Shown: one piece after another, positions 37,430 through 47,889 of the stretch
How positions within the stretch are numbered: position 1 is the first letter of the stretch
How the letters are laid out: every line of letters begins with the position of its first letter
Source of the DNA: Viscum album
Lineage: Eukaryota > Streptophyta > Magnoliopsida > Santalales > Viscaceae
DNA: 64,000 nt
Assembly: GCA_963277665.1 (NCBI GenBank)
Contig: OY728121.1
Location: forward strand, 962,145,097 to 962,209,096
Direction of reading: 5' to 3'
Program-made: the position numbers and the translations under genes
The notes under the pieces: generated by a model
The model's database searches: none
What the model was told of the DNA's origin: nothing
Seen by the model: only the letters and a program-made list of their open reading frames with translations

Positions 37430-38800
37430 CGAAGTAATATTCCTGGAGGAACTCAAGACAAAATCACTATCTCAGGTTCAGGTCCTTCTAAGAGAAGATA
37501 TTCCTAAGACTCTTTTGATCTAAGTAGACTGTAAAACGCTCACCCATCAAGTAATGTCGCTACATCTTCAAGGAGAAGACCACTACTGCTAACTCCAGGT
37601 CATGTGTAGCATAGTTCTTCTCATACGGTCTTAGCTGTCGAGAACTATATGTGATCAATAATCTTTCCTACATCAATACACATCCGACTTCGGTCCCTGA
37701 TGCATCGCAGTAGAATACTTACCCTACAACCTATTCCAGAAGCCTCAAGATGGGGGCACTAGTCAGCCTCTGCCTGAGCTCCGGAAAACTCCGTTGGCAT
37801 CTCTCCGACCACACGAACAGGGGCACCTTATTCATAAATGATGATAAAGGTGCTGTAACTCTAGAGAAATATGGCACAAATCTCCGGTAGTATCCAGTCA
37901 AACCCAGGAAACTCCATACCTCCTTCACACTCCTTGGTGGCTCCCAAGCATGTACTGCCTCAATTTTTTCTGGATCCACCAAAAATCTAGCCTCTAAGAT
38001 GACATGTCCTAGAAAGTGAACCTCTCGGATACAGAACTGGAACTTCGGAAGCATACCATAAGTTGGTTCTCTTGGAGTGTGTACAGAACTATCTACAAAT
38101 GATATGCATTCTCCTACTTAGTAGCCGAGTAGATCAGAATTTTGTCGATGAAGACTACTACAATGAGATCAAGGTATGGCTGAAATATTCTTTTCATGAG
38201 TCACATGAACACTTCTGAAGCATTGGTTATTCTGAATGGCATAACCAAAAACTCATAATGGCCATACCGACATCTGAAAGCTATCTTTTATACATCCTCA
38301 TCTCGTAATATGAGCTGGTGATAGCCTGACATGACGTCTCTCTCTGAGAACCATCATGCTCTATTTAGCTGATCAAAGAGGCCGTCAATACTCAAGAGTG
38401 GGCACTTGTTCTTCACGGTCACCTAGTTCAGGCTCCGATAGTCAGCACAAAGCCTCAAACTCCCATCTGTCTTCTTAGCAAACAAAATCGAGGTCACCCA
38501 AGGAGAAAAACTGGGCTGAATGAACCCTTTCCCTTATAAGTTCTCCAGCTATACTGGCAGCTCACGAAGCTCCGTGGGAGCCATCCGATACGCTGGTATA
38601 GATATCAGTACCATCATGGGGTATAAGTCAATGTAAAAGTACACCTCTCTGTGAGGAGGTAGACCTGAAACATCATCAGGGAAGACATCCACGTACTAGT
38701 CCACCACAATAGGATAGCTTGGACTCCGCACATCAACCGCTCCAAGAGTAAGGATAAACAACTGATGTGTAATAGCTTGAACCCTCCTCCAGGTAATTCC
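37430..38800 (-). pseudogene. pol: Chromovirus reverse transcriptase and RNase H, interrupted
   Basis: RT motifs in order from about 38700 downward: [81 protein letters not shown] and FIDKILIYS (38141-38152), where the second catalytic Asp of FIDD is Lys. Then FLGLTGYYRRFVPYFSRVTA and the connection to RNase H, with [22 protein letters not shown] and RHYLMGERFTVYLDQKSL down to about 37430. Scattered stops interrupt it; the longest open piece is 37731-38054. The changed FIDD motif alone would abolish activity. Confidence 0.93.
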
Positions 38801-39059
38801 ATCCTATGATGAAAAGTCTTCCTTCTCTCAGTTGAAGGTAAACTTGATTACATCCATGTGGACACACCAAACATTGCGCCTAATACAGTCAATTTTAGCA
38901 TGGACTATAGATAACCAGTCCATACCCAAGATGATGTCGTAAGGCCTCGACGTCGCTACTAGAAGATCCTAGCCGAAGCTATCGCCTCCTAGAGTAAGAT
39001 CACACTGCCGAAACCAGTGTGTAATCATCAAATCCGCTCCTGTAAGAGTCTCTAGCCAT

Positions 39060-39301
39060 AAGGATCGAGCCAAAGGCTACGTCGGAATCTCTGATCTTCG
39101 AATGAGGGAAGTGGAAATAAAAGAATGACTGTCACCTGTGTCTATAAGTACAGATGCTAAGGTGGAGTAGATAGAGATTGTACCTCGTATCATCTGCAAA
39201 GCGCCATGGTCATAGGCATTAGATGACTCAAGCTGAGCTCGCACCTGTCCTCTTGCTCCCTTTGGTCGGGGTGGACAACCTGGTGGTGGTGGCGGTAACA
39301 T
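39060..39301 (-). pseudogene. pol: Chromovirus aspartic protease
   Basis: The minus strand reads MIRGTISIYSTLASVLIDTGDSHSFISTSLI. The core LIDTGDSHSF (39121-39148) matches the usual LxDTGASHSF with Ala changed to Asp; the catalytic Asp-Thr-Gly is intact. A Pro-rich linker (LPPPPPGCPPRPKGARGQ) precedes it, as in Tekay-type Gag-Pol. The 74-residue stretch is open. Confidence 0.88.
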
Positions 39302-40420
39302 CTCGAATCATCGTCCACCACTAGCTGCACGACCGGCTCCTCTGCCACATCCACCTACTCCCTAAAAAAATCCTCAGTCGAACCTCTGTCTCTGATTGAA
39401 GAGTCCTTTGACCATCTACTAATCATCCATATAGTGGTTCAGAAAATCATGAGCCATGTGACCCTGCCCGCTGCTTGTGAAACACTGCCTGTTCCTTTCT
39501 TGTATGGCTCTATCTCCGATTCCCCGCACAACTGACCCCGAATCCTACGGTCGTCCACCCGTAGGTCTGGTCCTCTTGGACCTCTGTGACATCTGTCTAC
39601 TGCCAGCTGTAGATGACTCCACTAAGTGATGTCTGGTGGTGGGTCTCACAGCTAGTGAATACTCATCAAGGAGAACCTCTACTAAGAGGGCTCACTCTAA
39701 CACCCCCGCTTACGTCAGGATACTGAGAGAAATCATCGAAGCCCTTATCTCCCGCCTGAGTCCCTACTCGAAGGTCTGGGCCCTGAAGAATGGGCCCCGC
39801 ACCATATCAGTGGAGTAGCATGAGAGGTCAGTGAACCTCACTGAGTAATGAGCCACAGTCATGCAAACTTGCTATAGATAAAGAATCTCTAGTATGCGCA
39901 CTGCGCGAAGAGTCACTGGGACAAACTCTACTCGAAACTGGCTCTCGAAGTCTACCTTGAGAAGTGTCACCTCATCGTGAACATGGAGCATCAGGATCCA
40001 TCATCTGCCTGTTTCTTCCTATAGAAGACTAGATGAAAGTATCACCTTGAGATCTGCTAGTGTCCCTACTAGTCAGAAAACTCTCACCACAACCCCCAGC
40101 CAATCCCCACCCACCTGTGGATCTGTATCACCCTAGAACCTTAGTGTCCTCTGGCACTGAAACTTGTGAAACGTGATCAAGCAGCGTGCACCTGCTACTG
40201 CTGGGGCTGGTGGTATCGGTGGAACAACGGGTAATGGTGCCGTTGATGCCTCCGGTAGTGCCTCTACTGTAAGAGGGCCCTAAACCGAGGCCTCGTCGCT
40301 CGGTGGGCTATCGGTGTGTACTATACCTGGAACCCTAAATGGCTCTCTGCGTGGAGGTATCTTAATAGGAAACAGGTGTTCCACGGTCAATAAGTTATAC
40401 CTGGTGAGCTGAATCAAAAA
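39302..40420 (-). pseudogene. gag: Chromovirus gag, heavily interrupted
   Basis: Near 40160-40060 the minus strand reads FHKFQCQRTLRF then GDTDPQVGGDWL, the expected capsid start (FxGSTDPxxAxxWL). Near 39480 a broken zinc knuckle reads CFTSSGQGHMAHDF: the first Cys and the His remain, the second Cys is Ser and the last Cys is Phe. A basic linker (SQRSKRTRPTGGRP) lies just upstream of it in the protein. Many stops are present. No intact start codon was chosen. Confidence 0.78.
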
Positions 40421-40621
40421 GTTCACAAATAAATGTTTTTGAAACACACTCACAATCAGTGTTTTCGTGCACTGAATCCGAAATTAAAAGTCAGGGTCCT
40501 AGTGTATGGATACGTCGGCCGCCACACCAACACTGGATTCCCTAAACTGATAAACACTAATAACACTTAAAAATATTGCCGTTAAAAAATCAGAGTCCAA
40601 TGTTCTATGGTATAACCGACC

Positions 40622-40634
40622 CATTTTATACCAA
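40622..40634 (-). other. Degenerate primer binding site of the chromovirus
   Basis: The minus strand reads TTGGTATAAAATG a few bases after the LTR end. The first seven bases match TTGGTATCAGAGC; the rest is changed. Its position next to the LTR supports the call. Confidence 0.6.
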
Positions 40635-41485
40635 TTTTTCATCACTCGTCCCTCAGGGCCCATTCCGTGACTACCCCAAGACCACCTTCCATAGGAAATG
40701 GGAAGGAGACTAGCACTGAAAGGTATATTCTCTAAAACTGGTAAGGAATTACCTTTATATCCTATAAACACATGCAACAAAGTACACATCAAGATATGAA
40801 CATGAGTAAACTGAATAGTAAACAGATTGAGTACAGTAAGAAAAAGGGGAAGGAATACTTTCCCAATTAAAAAGTATAAGAAACTGAAAAAGCACAAGTA
40901 AAATGAAACAACTCCTGTGAACACCCGCCAAGGATCCTACCTAAAGGGTAGGTACAGCTCTAGAATGGTCGTCTCTGCAGTATGCCTCATCTAATTTCCA
41001 CCTCTGAGCTACCTCTAGTCCTATTACTCTCGTCCTCAGTCAGTTCTGTCCGTCGTCTGCACCAAATGCAACAAGGTATGGGCATAGCCCGTGCAGGGGA
41101 TGAATATAACGGTACTCAGAAGGGACCCCAAGACCCTCAAGGTCTCACAAAATCCACAAAGGATAAACCACATAGCATGAAATCAACTGACAACCCTACT
41201 TAGGTATATTCCCATACATATACCTAAGTTATCAAGTATACCCATCTCAATCATGAGGAAAAACAGTGTCCAACTCAAAATCCCAAAGCTCAGCTGTTCC
41301 ACAAAGGAAGGAATACCACGAAGGTAATTACCACACAGGTATGCCAAACAGAAGAATAACACCAGGGTATTACCACGAAGGAAAGTTCCTCATAGGTATG
41401 GACTCAGCTCGCAATAGGTATATCTTAGATAAAATAGTAGAGATGATTAGATGTAACTACTAAATCATCTTACTCTGTTAAGAGT

Positions 41486-42094
41486 CAGACCCATGAAGGA
41501 CCCTAAATCATCATCAGACCCACAGAGGATCATACTACATAGTCAGACTCACATAGGATCCTAGTATGGAATCATACCGACACAAGATCCTAGTATATCG
41601 TCAGACCCACACATGATCCTAGTACAACATCAGACCCACACATGATCCTAGTACATCGTCAAACCCACACAGGATCCTAGTACAACATCAGACCCACACA
41701 TGATCCTAGTACATCGTCAGACCCACACATGATCCTAGTACAACATCAGACCCACACGGGATCCTAGTACATCGTCAGACCCACACAGGATCCTAGTACA
41801 GCTTCAGACCCACACATGATCCTAGTACATTGTCAGACCCACATAGGATCCTAGTACAACATCAGACCCACACAGGATCCTAGTACATCATCAGACCCAC
41901 ACAGGATCCTAATACATAATCAGACCCACATAGGATCTTAGTACATCATCAGACCCATAGAGGATCCTAGTACAACTTCAGACCCACACAGGATCCTAGT
42001 ACATCTTCAGACACACACAGGATCCTAGTACAACATTAGACCCACACAAGATCCTATTACATAGTCAGACCCACACAGGATCCTAGTACATCAT
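41486..42094. repeat. 29-bp minisatellite, 21 copies, in the 5' LTR
   Basis: 609 bp, exactly 21 units of 29 bp counted by eye. The alternation of ...ACATCGT and ...ACAACAT tails is clearest in units 5-10. No unique spacers separate the units. The same copy number as in the other LTR shows that the array existed before insertion and has been length-stable since. Confidence 0.94.
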
Positions 42095-43192
42095 GTCACA
42101 ACCAGCTACAGGATTCCCGCTCTAAGCTCGCTTGTCTCTAGGAGGGTCCTCTCCTCAATCCACTGGTTGATACTTCAACTGCCATGAAGTCCCACGAACA
42201 AGTATCCCAAAGGAACTCCATCTAAAAGGAGTCTCAACGCAATAGATGGTGCGTCAATCGGACACCCGGCATGTATGTTATTAGAATTTTAGTCCCAAGG
42301 GCCCGGTTGGATTTGTGCTCGATCCAACCTGACCGTACCCCAACATTATCCAAATCTCGAGTGGGGTATACCAAAAGGAACGTCTCGCTCCAAGGTTTTC
42401 GGTGCCGCAGAAGGTTCATCAAAAGGATTCCCTTAGCTCATGTTATGGCTGAAAGAACATATAGGGTCGAAATAGGTACGGGTTCGGTGTGACCCGGGCC
42501 GACCCGGTCGGGGCCGACCCAACCCGATTCCGGTCAACCTGGTCCGCGGGGTCCGGCCTGGCCCGCGCTATGCGGCCCGACCTAGTGGCTCATCCTGGCT
42601 GCATGAGGGGGTGAGGGGTGAGGAGTCACACACCCCCCGCTTCCACTCACAAATGACCGAAGCCGTTCGATCGCCATCAGCACGTGGTACCCGTCGCAGG
42701 TCCCACTCGATCTAGCTCGGCTGGCCAAAACGACCGACCCCTTATCTCCTCCTAGCAGTGCATCGTGCACCGTACCTTCGTGGCTGGCCGAACACCGGCC
42801 ACCCTCCCTTTGCCGCTGCGACACAAGCCACGACCCTTGCTCTCCGGGTGGCGAGGATGCACGCTGCCACCCCCTTCATGCGGCTGGCCTCCACCGGATG
42901 TTTCCCTAGCTCCACCGCGGACGATAGGCCATGACCCTTGTTTGGCGGTGCGGTTGCGCTGCCACCGTCTTCGTGTTTGGCAGTGGTGTTGAACGCTGTT
43001 TCCGAGCCCCACTGGTGCTAATAGATAGCACCGGGTTCCATCTTCCTCCGTCGCAAAGATTGCATCAAAAACCAAAAGGGATTGCAGAGAGGTCAGACCA
43101 TGTTCATTTGGGTCACACCCTCCACATTAGAGTATTATCAAGCGGTTAAACAACTTTTGAATCACAAAGAACATCAATAACTGGTAAGGGGG

Positions 43193-43235
43193 TATTTAAA
43201 ACAACAAATCCTACCTCGAAGTTTTGTTGACGTCA
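43193..43235 (-). promoter_or_regulatory. Putative LTR promoter: TGACGTCA plus TTTAAATA (5' LTR copy)
   Basis: TGACGTCA at 43228-43235 and TTTAAATA at 43193-43200 on the minus strand, with nearly the same spacing as in the 3' LTR. As the 5' LTR, this copy would have driven element transcription. Confidence 0.6.
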
Positions 43236-44060
43236 GTGAGGAGGGAAAGACGGATGTCAGTTTTTCTTTCATGAAGACATCCCATGTTGAAGAATGTCAC
43301 GAGGAAGAAGTCGAAGTTGATGCAGATCGTCAGCGTTCATTGCCTCTGCAAGGTGTTTCAGATCTGGGCTCGGGGTCAATTCCTCGTTCTTCATCGGAGA
43401 ATCGTTATTCGTTGGAGAAGCATTCTTCATTTGAGAAGAAGAGTTCCTCCAAAGTTCTTCCCCCAATTCTCCTTTGACAACACTTTCCCAAATCCCCCCC
43501 AAAAATAAAAGTGGTTCCAATATAAATTAAATTAAGTAGATTAATTTATGTTGGCATAGTTAAATGTTGACACATTTAATTAATTTATGTTGGCTCCAAA
43601 AATTAAATGGGGAGTTATAAGGGTTTCTACCATTAAAGTGGGTTTGGGTGGTCCCCGCCTTTAATTTCAAAATGGGGGTTTTAGTTGAGGTGGTCCCCAC
43701 CTCTATAATATTCATGGGAGAGGTTTTATTAGAAATAAAATAAAAGTTTATTTTATTTTATTTTTATTTCCAGAAAAAAGCACAAAAACTAACTTTCACC
43801 CACGACCAACTTTGGTTGAGGTTAAGGTCTTCTTAAGTGAATACCGACGCTGCGAGTTCAACGTTGCCCTCATATTTCAATTCTGAGAACTAGTTCAAAA
43901 GTTACAAAAACCCACTCGCACATTTAGTGAACGTACCTAAAAAAGTTCAAAAATCCATTTTGGGTACACCGGGCCTGGTAATCACGCGCCGTCATTTTTT
44001 TCGGACATGTAAAATTCCCATATAATTAAAAAAATTACTTGGAAATTTAGGGTCTTTACA

Positions 44061-44065
44061 CTTTA
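44061..44065. repeat. Target site duplication of the chromovirus, right copy
   Basis: CTTTA follows directly on the LTR end TTTACA at 44060 and matches 32356-32360 exactly. Confidence 0.88.
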
Positions 44066-44700
44066 AGGGTCATAAATGTACTTATATGGTGAAAAGTGAT
44101 AAAAAATGGTCCATGCATTAAATTTTATAAAATTTTACATCACCATTTTAATTTTTTATGATTTTTCATTATTTTTAAATAATTTAATTAAATATTAGTT
44201 AACATAAAATATCATAAAATTAATTTTTGGAACTATATATTAAATTTTACACCATTGAAAATAATATAGAAGTTAAATTTAAATATGAACACATTTAAAA
44301 TAATTTATAATTTTTGAGTACCTATGGAATTTGTGGAACTCAAAAATTCATCCAAAAAATATTAATTTTATTGTTTTTAAAATAATTTACCTTGATTTAT
44401 CTACTACCTCCAAAAGCACTGCATCGATGCTGAGTAAGAGTTTATGGTAATTATGTCATCAACAAACAATAAAAATAATTTACCATGATAAAATTAATTC
44501 ATTATTATTTCAAATAATCATTTAGAATTTAACATAAAATCCTATTATCCCTATGAAAAAAAATTAGATTTATTAAAAAAAGAGAGTGGAATTTTGGATA
44601 TTTTCTTTACTTAAAATAATATTAAGGTCATTATCAATGAAAAACGGAACCAAGCTTCCATATCTTAAAATATTGGATGAGGATGGTCAAAATAAACACA
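44066..44700. other. AT-rich sequence without recognised features
   Basis: This would have been contiguous with 32228-32355 before the chromovirus inserted. Neither side shows a protein signal. It may be part of a degraded G-family element, because G-like LTR sequence lies on both sides. Confidence 0.35.
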
Positions 44701-44721
44701 TACAATAGAAATAAGATAGGT

Positions 44722-44753
<32 letters not shown>

Positions 44754-45200
44754 TCCTTTTCTCGTTATTTTAACATTAATTATTCAATTTACCCTTATCG
44801 AGGCGATATATATTTACCACATTTACTATTCATAATTAAGAAAAATAAAATTTTCCTATTTGAAATATTTGAAAATCATGATTCAAAATATGGAATACAA
44901 TTTTCGAGGTTAAAGTTTTATAAGTGGCAGAAATCCATTCTAAAATAAGCACACAAAACATAATGAAATAAGTCTTTAGAAAAATGTGTTTTAAGTATAA
45001 AAATGAATCTATTCTTATCTAATTCCTAATAAACACTGTTAGATGAATGGTAAAATATTTTATTGAGTATATAATATAAAAATTTCATTAAAAACATTTA
45101 CCAATAGTTATTAATATAATTTATTAATATTAAAACACATTACGTGCCTAAAAATAGTTTTTCAGAAGGGCATATCTTTTAATTTAAAATGAGTTTATTT
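44700..45200 (-). repeat. Fragment of a G-family LTR, inverted
   Basis: The reverse complement of 44985-45020 (ATTTTTATACTTAAAACACA, then TTTTTCT) matches copy B near 24630 with few changes. The segment at 44757-44830 (CTCGTTATTTTAAC, TTACCCTTAT, TATATATTTACCAC) matches the reverse complement of B near 24820-24900. Order and spacing agree. The borders are not sharp. Confidence 0.5.
44721..44750. repeat. (AT)n microsatellite
   Basis: About 14 uninterrupted TA dinucleotides inside the inverted LTR fragment. It is the only long simple dinucleotide run in the window. Confidence 0.9.
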
Positions 45201-46349
45201 TGATTTATAGTCATTTCATAACCAATTAATTCATTTTATAAATGTGTAACCAATTATTTTTTATAATTTTGTCATTTCTATTCGTACTATCTAATCCAAC
45301 AACTAGGTAATAACTACCACATCAAATAATTATATTTTAGTATTATATCATGGTTCATTTAAACCCAATGTTTCTTGTAATGAATGCTATAAAATGAATC
45401 AAATTTATCTAAATAGAAATATATCATAAATTATCAAGGTTTTACACATCATATCATAATAAAATTCTTATTAAAAGATATTATTAAATGTGTAATTTGA
45501 ATTTTATTTGTAAAATGATTAATATAGAACATTAAAATTTTATAAATGTTATCATGTGTGGTCAATTTATTAGAAACTCGTGATTTGGATCCAAAATACA
45601 TATCTTAAGAGTATTAAAATCAATCACAATGACCATATAGTGATTTATAAAAAAAGAAATAAGTAATAAAAAATGAAAATAAATTTTATATGATTAGATT
45701 ATAGAGTTGTACCTTTGAATTGTAGTTATCAAAAAGGGTCTTCCATATATTATTTTCTATTCAAATACAATGGATAAAAGGTCGATTTTTGTGAAGTTTT
45801 AACTTCTTAAAACGATTTTTTCCATTGAATTGATATTAAGATTAATGAATCCAAATTTTCCTTCATAGAATTTTTCATTTATATAGTAGCGATATATGTA
45901 CTTGGAAAAAATATAAATAGTTATTAAGTATAATTAACATAGTATATCAATTATTGGAAAAAACATATTATAAAAATGTGCATCAGATATAAATTCACAA
46001 CCAAAGCTCCCAATCATTCATGCTTGAGAATTTCATTTGTACTCTCAAGACCAATAATGTCAGTATTAGCATGATATTTTTATTCTTCAAATCTGACATT
46101 GACCACATTTTGATTATTGAGTGTTTTATCAATATGAACTTTTATTATTAATGAATTTTGTAGTGTAATTAGTCGGGTAATGGTACTCTCAAAAATTACT
46201 TTTGATATTTTTTTAATAATAATGATTATTTTGATTTAACATTAAGTTTCCCCTTCTTTTTCTCCGTATGAAAAATTGGTAACTTACTTAAAACCGTTTT
46301 CATTAATTGTTAATGTTTTTACATATAAAATAAATTATACAATACATAC

Positions 46350-46600
46350 CTCATTATCATCATTTATATTTTTAAAATTTAGTATCCACGCGACAAAAGT
46401 TTTGGATGTAAGTTCAACCGTTTGAAAATATACATCATTAAGTGGAATAAGTTTCACAATTCTCGACTCATGCCATTCATAGTGGTTGGGCGATGTAAGA
46501 TATAAATCACAACCAATTTAATCACATATTTTTTTGTAAAAGAATCGTATCCATATTTTTTTATTCATATTTAGCAGAAAATATTATGAAAAAATTAATT
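46350..46600 (-). pseudogene. Unidentified exon-like reading frame downstream of the TNP2 pseudogene
   Basis: On the minus strand 46517-46350 is open for 56 codons and reads like real protein, with mixed composition: LYLTSPNHYEWHESRIVKLI, then LNDVYFQTVELTSKTFVAWI. It stops at a consensus splice donor, GAG|GTATGT (46344-46352). One stop (TAA at 46518-46520) separates it from a further open piece that reaches about 46600. Such composition is unusual in this AT-rich setting. It lies on the same strand as, and 3' of, the CACTA transposase, where CACTA elements carry a second gene or captured host exons. I do not recognise the protein. Confidence 0.45.
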
Positions 46601-47889
46601 ATCTCAGATAAAGAAAGCCTTTGATGGGAATAGATAACATCAATAATGAAGAGTGTGGGTTGTGGGTCTTTGGTTTGTGGTTTATTGTATGTTATTTATT
46701 ATACTTGACCCCTTCACATGAACTATTATTCCACAACAAACTTCCAAGTAAATTTTTATTCTAGGTAATATATTTATGATTTAATGTATTTTATTTTCAC
46801 ATTTTCAACCCATTTTACATTTGATTTCTCAAAATATGGTTAAGGTGTGACTCTGAATCTTTCACTATTGATGTGATAATTTTTTTGGTTTCTTCAAATC
46901 CAATGAATGGTGTTAATTAATTGGTACGTCCATTGGATATTTTTGTTTCTAAATTAGATTAAAAATATCTGTGAATAAGAATTCATTCTTATATAATGTT
47001 TATTTAAATAAGTAAATTTTCTATAATGTCATGCTTACAAATGATTCCCATAATTTTTGTGTGGTTTCATCTATTATTTGTCCCTTTTTTATTACATGAT
47101 CCTTCTTTTATAGCACATGACATGGTATAGAAGTGTATTTTGATTCTAATTCATCAATTTGCATATAGAAAAGAACAAATTATGTATTTGTTTCATATAA
47201 CATAAAAGTTTTTCTATATATTTAAATTATATACCATTTTTTCAGATGGATCATACCCTCTCTTTAGTTTATGGTATGATTTTTTTATTTTTCTATTCTC
47301 TACCTATTTTCATCACTCCTTTGTTGTTTCATAAATTAACAATTCTTAATCAAAGAGATTAATACGTGTAATGTGAAGTAAAATATTTCCAATCACAATA
47401 TACTTAAAATTATTCCTTCTCATGAATACTAATGAAATAATCCCTTGTGTATTGGTTTATTACGTGTTCATATATATAATGTGGATGGGGGATTACATTC
47501 CCCTATACAACCTTTAGATAATTTTTTATTATGAGTGTTTAAAAGGATTTATGAGCCTTTTTAGTGACCATAGATGTGAATTTCATTATAAAAATAATCT
47601 AACATAAATTTTATCAAAAAGGGATAATGAAAAGTAAATAATCATTTAATTATTATTTTTTTGATATAAAATATATAAATTATATCATAATGTTATCCTA
47701 ATGTCTTACCAAATTAGTGTCTTCAATATATGCACAATATTTTACCATGTATCAATATCAATAAAACTATGCATTCGAGTAGTGAACCCAATATAAATAA
47801 TGAAAACTGATTTATCAAATCCAATAGTCTAGCCACATCTATTCTATCCAACCTCAAATTTAGGCATTTTATTCTTACCATAATTTTTT
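46601..47889. other. AT-rich stretch between the exon-like frame and TNP2
   Basis: A short open minus-strand stretch at about 46600-46720 (KDPQPTLFIIDVIYSHQRL) may belong to the unidentified gene. The rest shows no motif or repeat I can identify. No CACTA terminal repeat was found here. Confidence 0.35.

Larger units (their letters stand above)
32361..44060 (-). mobile_element. Complete, degenerate Tekay/Del-like chromovirus (Ty3/gypsy)
   Basis: LTRs at 32361-35790 and about 40640-44060 flank a 4.85-kb interior whose proteins read on the minus strand in gypsy order: Gag, protease, RT, RNase H, integrase, chromodomain. The element starts TGTAAAGACC (44060) and ends ...TCGTGATA (32361 copy), with perfect CTTTA duplications on both sides. 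The region is far richer in GC than its AT-rich surroundings. Every domain carries stops or changed catalytic residues, and the LTRs differ at many sites, so it is an old, inactive copy. The chromodomain and sequence details favour Tekay/Del; clade placement is from motif memory, not a tree. Confidence 0.93.
40640..44060 (-). repeat. 5' LTR of the chromovirus
   Basis: Partner of 32361-35790 with the same internal order. It starts on the minus strand at 44060 (TGTAAAGACC) and ends near 40640 (GAGTGATG). The minisatellite is at 41486-42094, the GC-rich island at about 42480-42990 and the promoter boxes at 43193-43235. The open frames at 40499-40924, 40982-41463 and 42234-43520 are composition or chance frames; some are mirrored in the other LTR but not as the same protein. 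Confidence 0.92.

Noticed and set aside
40499..40924. 141-codon minus-strand frame with hydrophobic runs, env-like at first sight
   Set aside because: It spans the end of the 5' LTR and the primer site, upstream of gag in element direction. It has no counterpart of this length in the other LTR, so it is not an envelope gene.
42582..43520. Several 70-107 codon frames on both strands
   Set aside because: Same GC-rich island and promoter region in the other LTR, with overlapping frames on both strands and no recognised domain.
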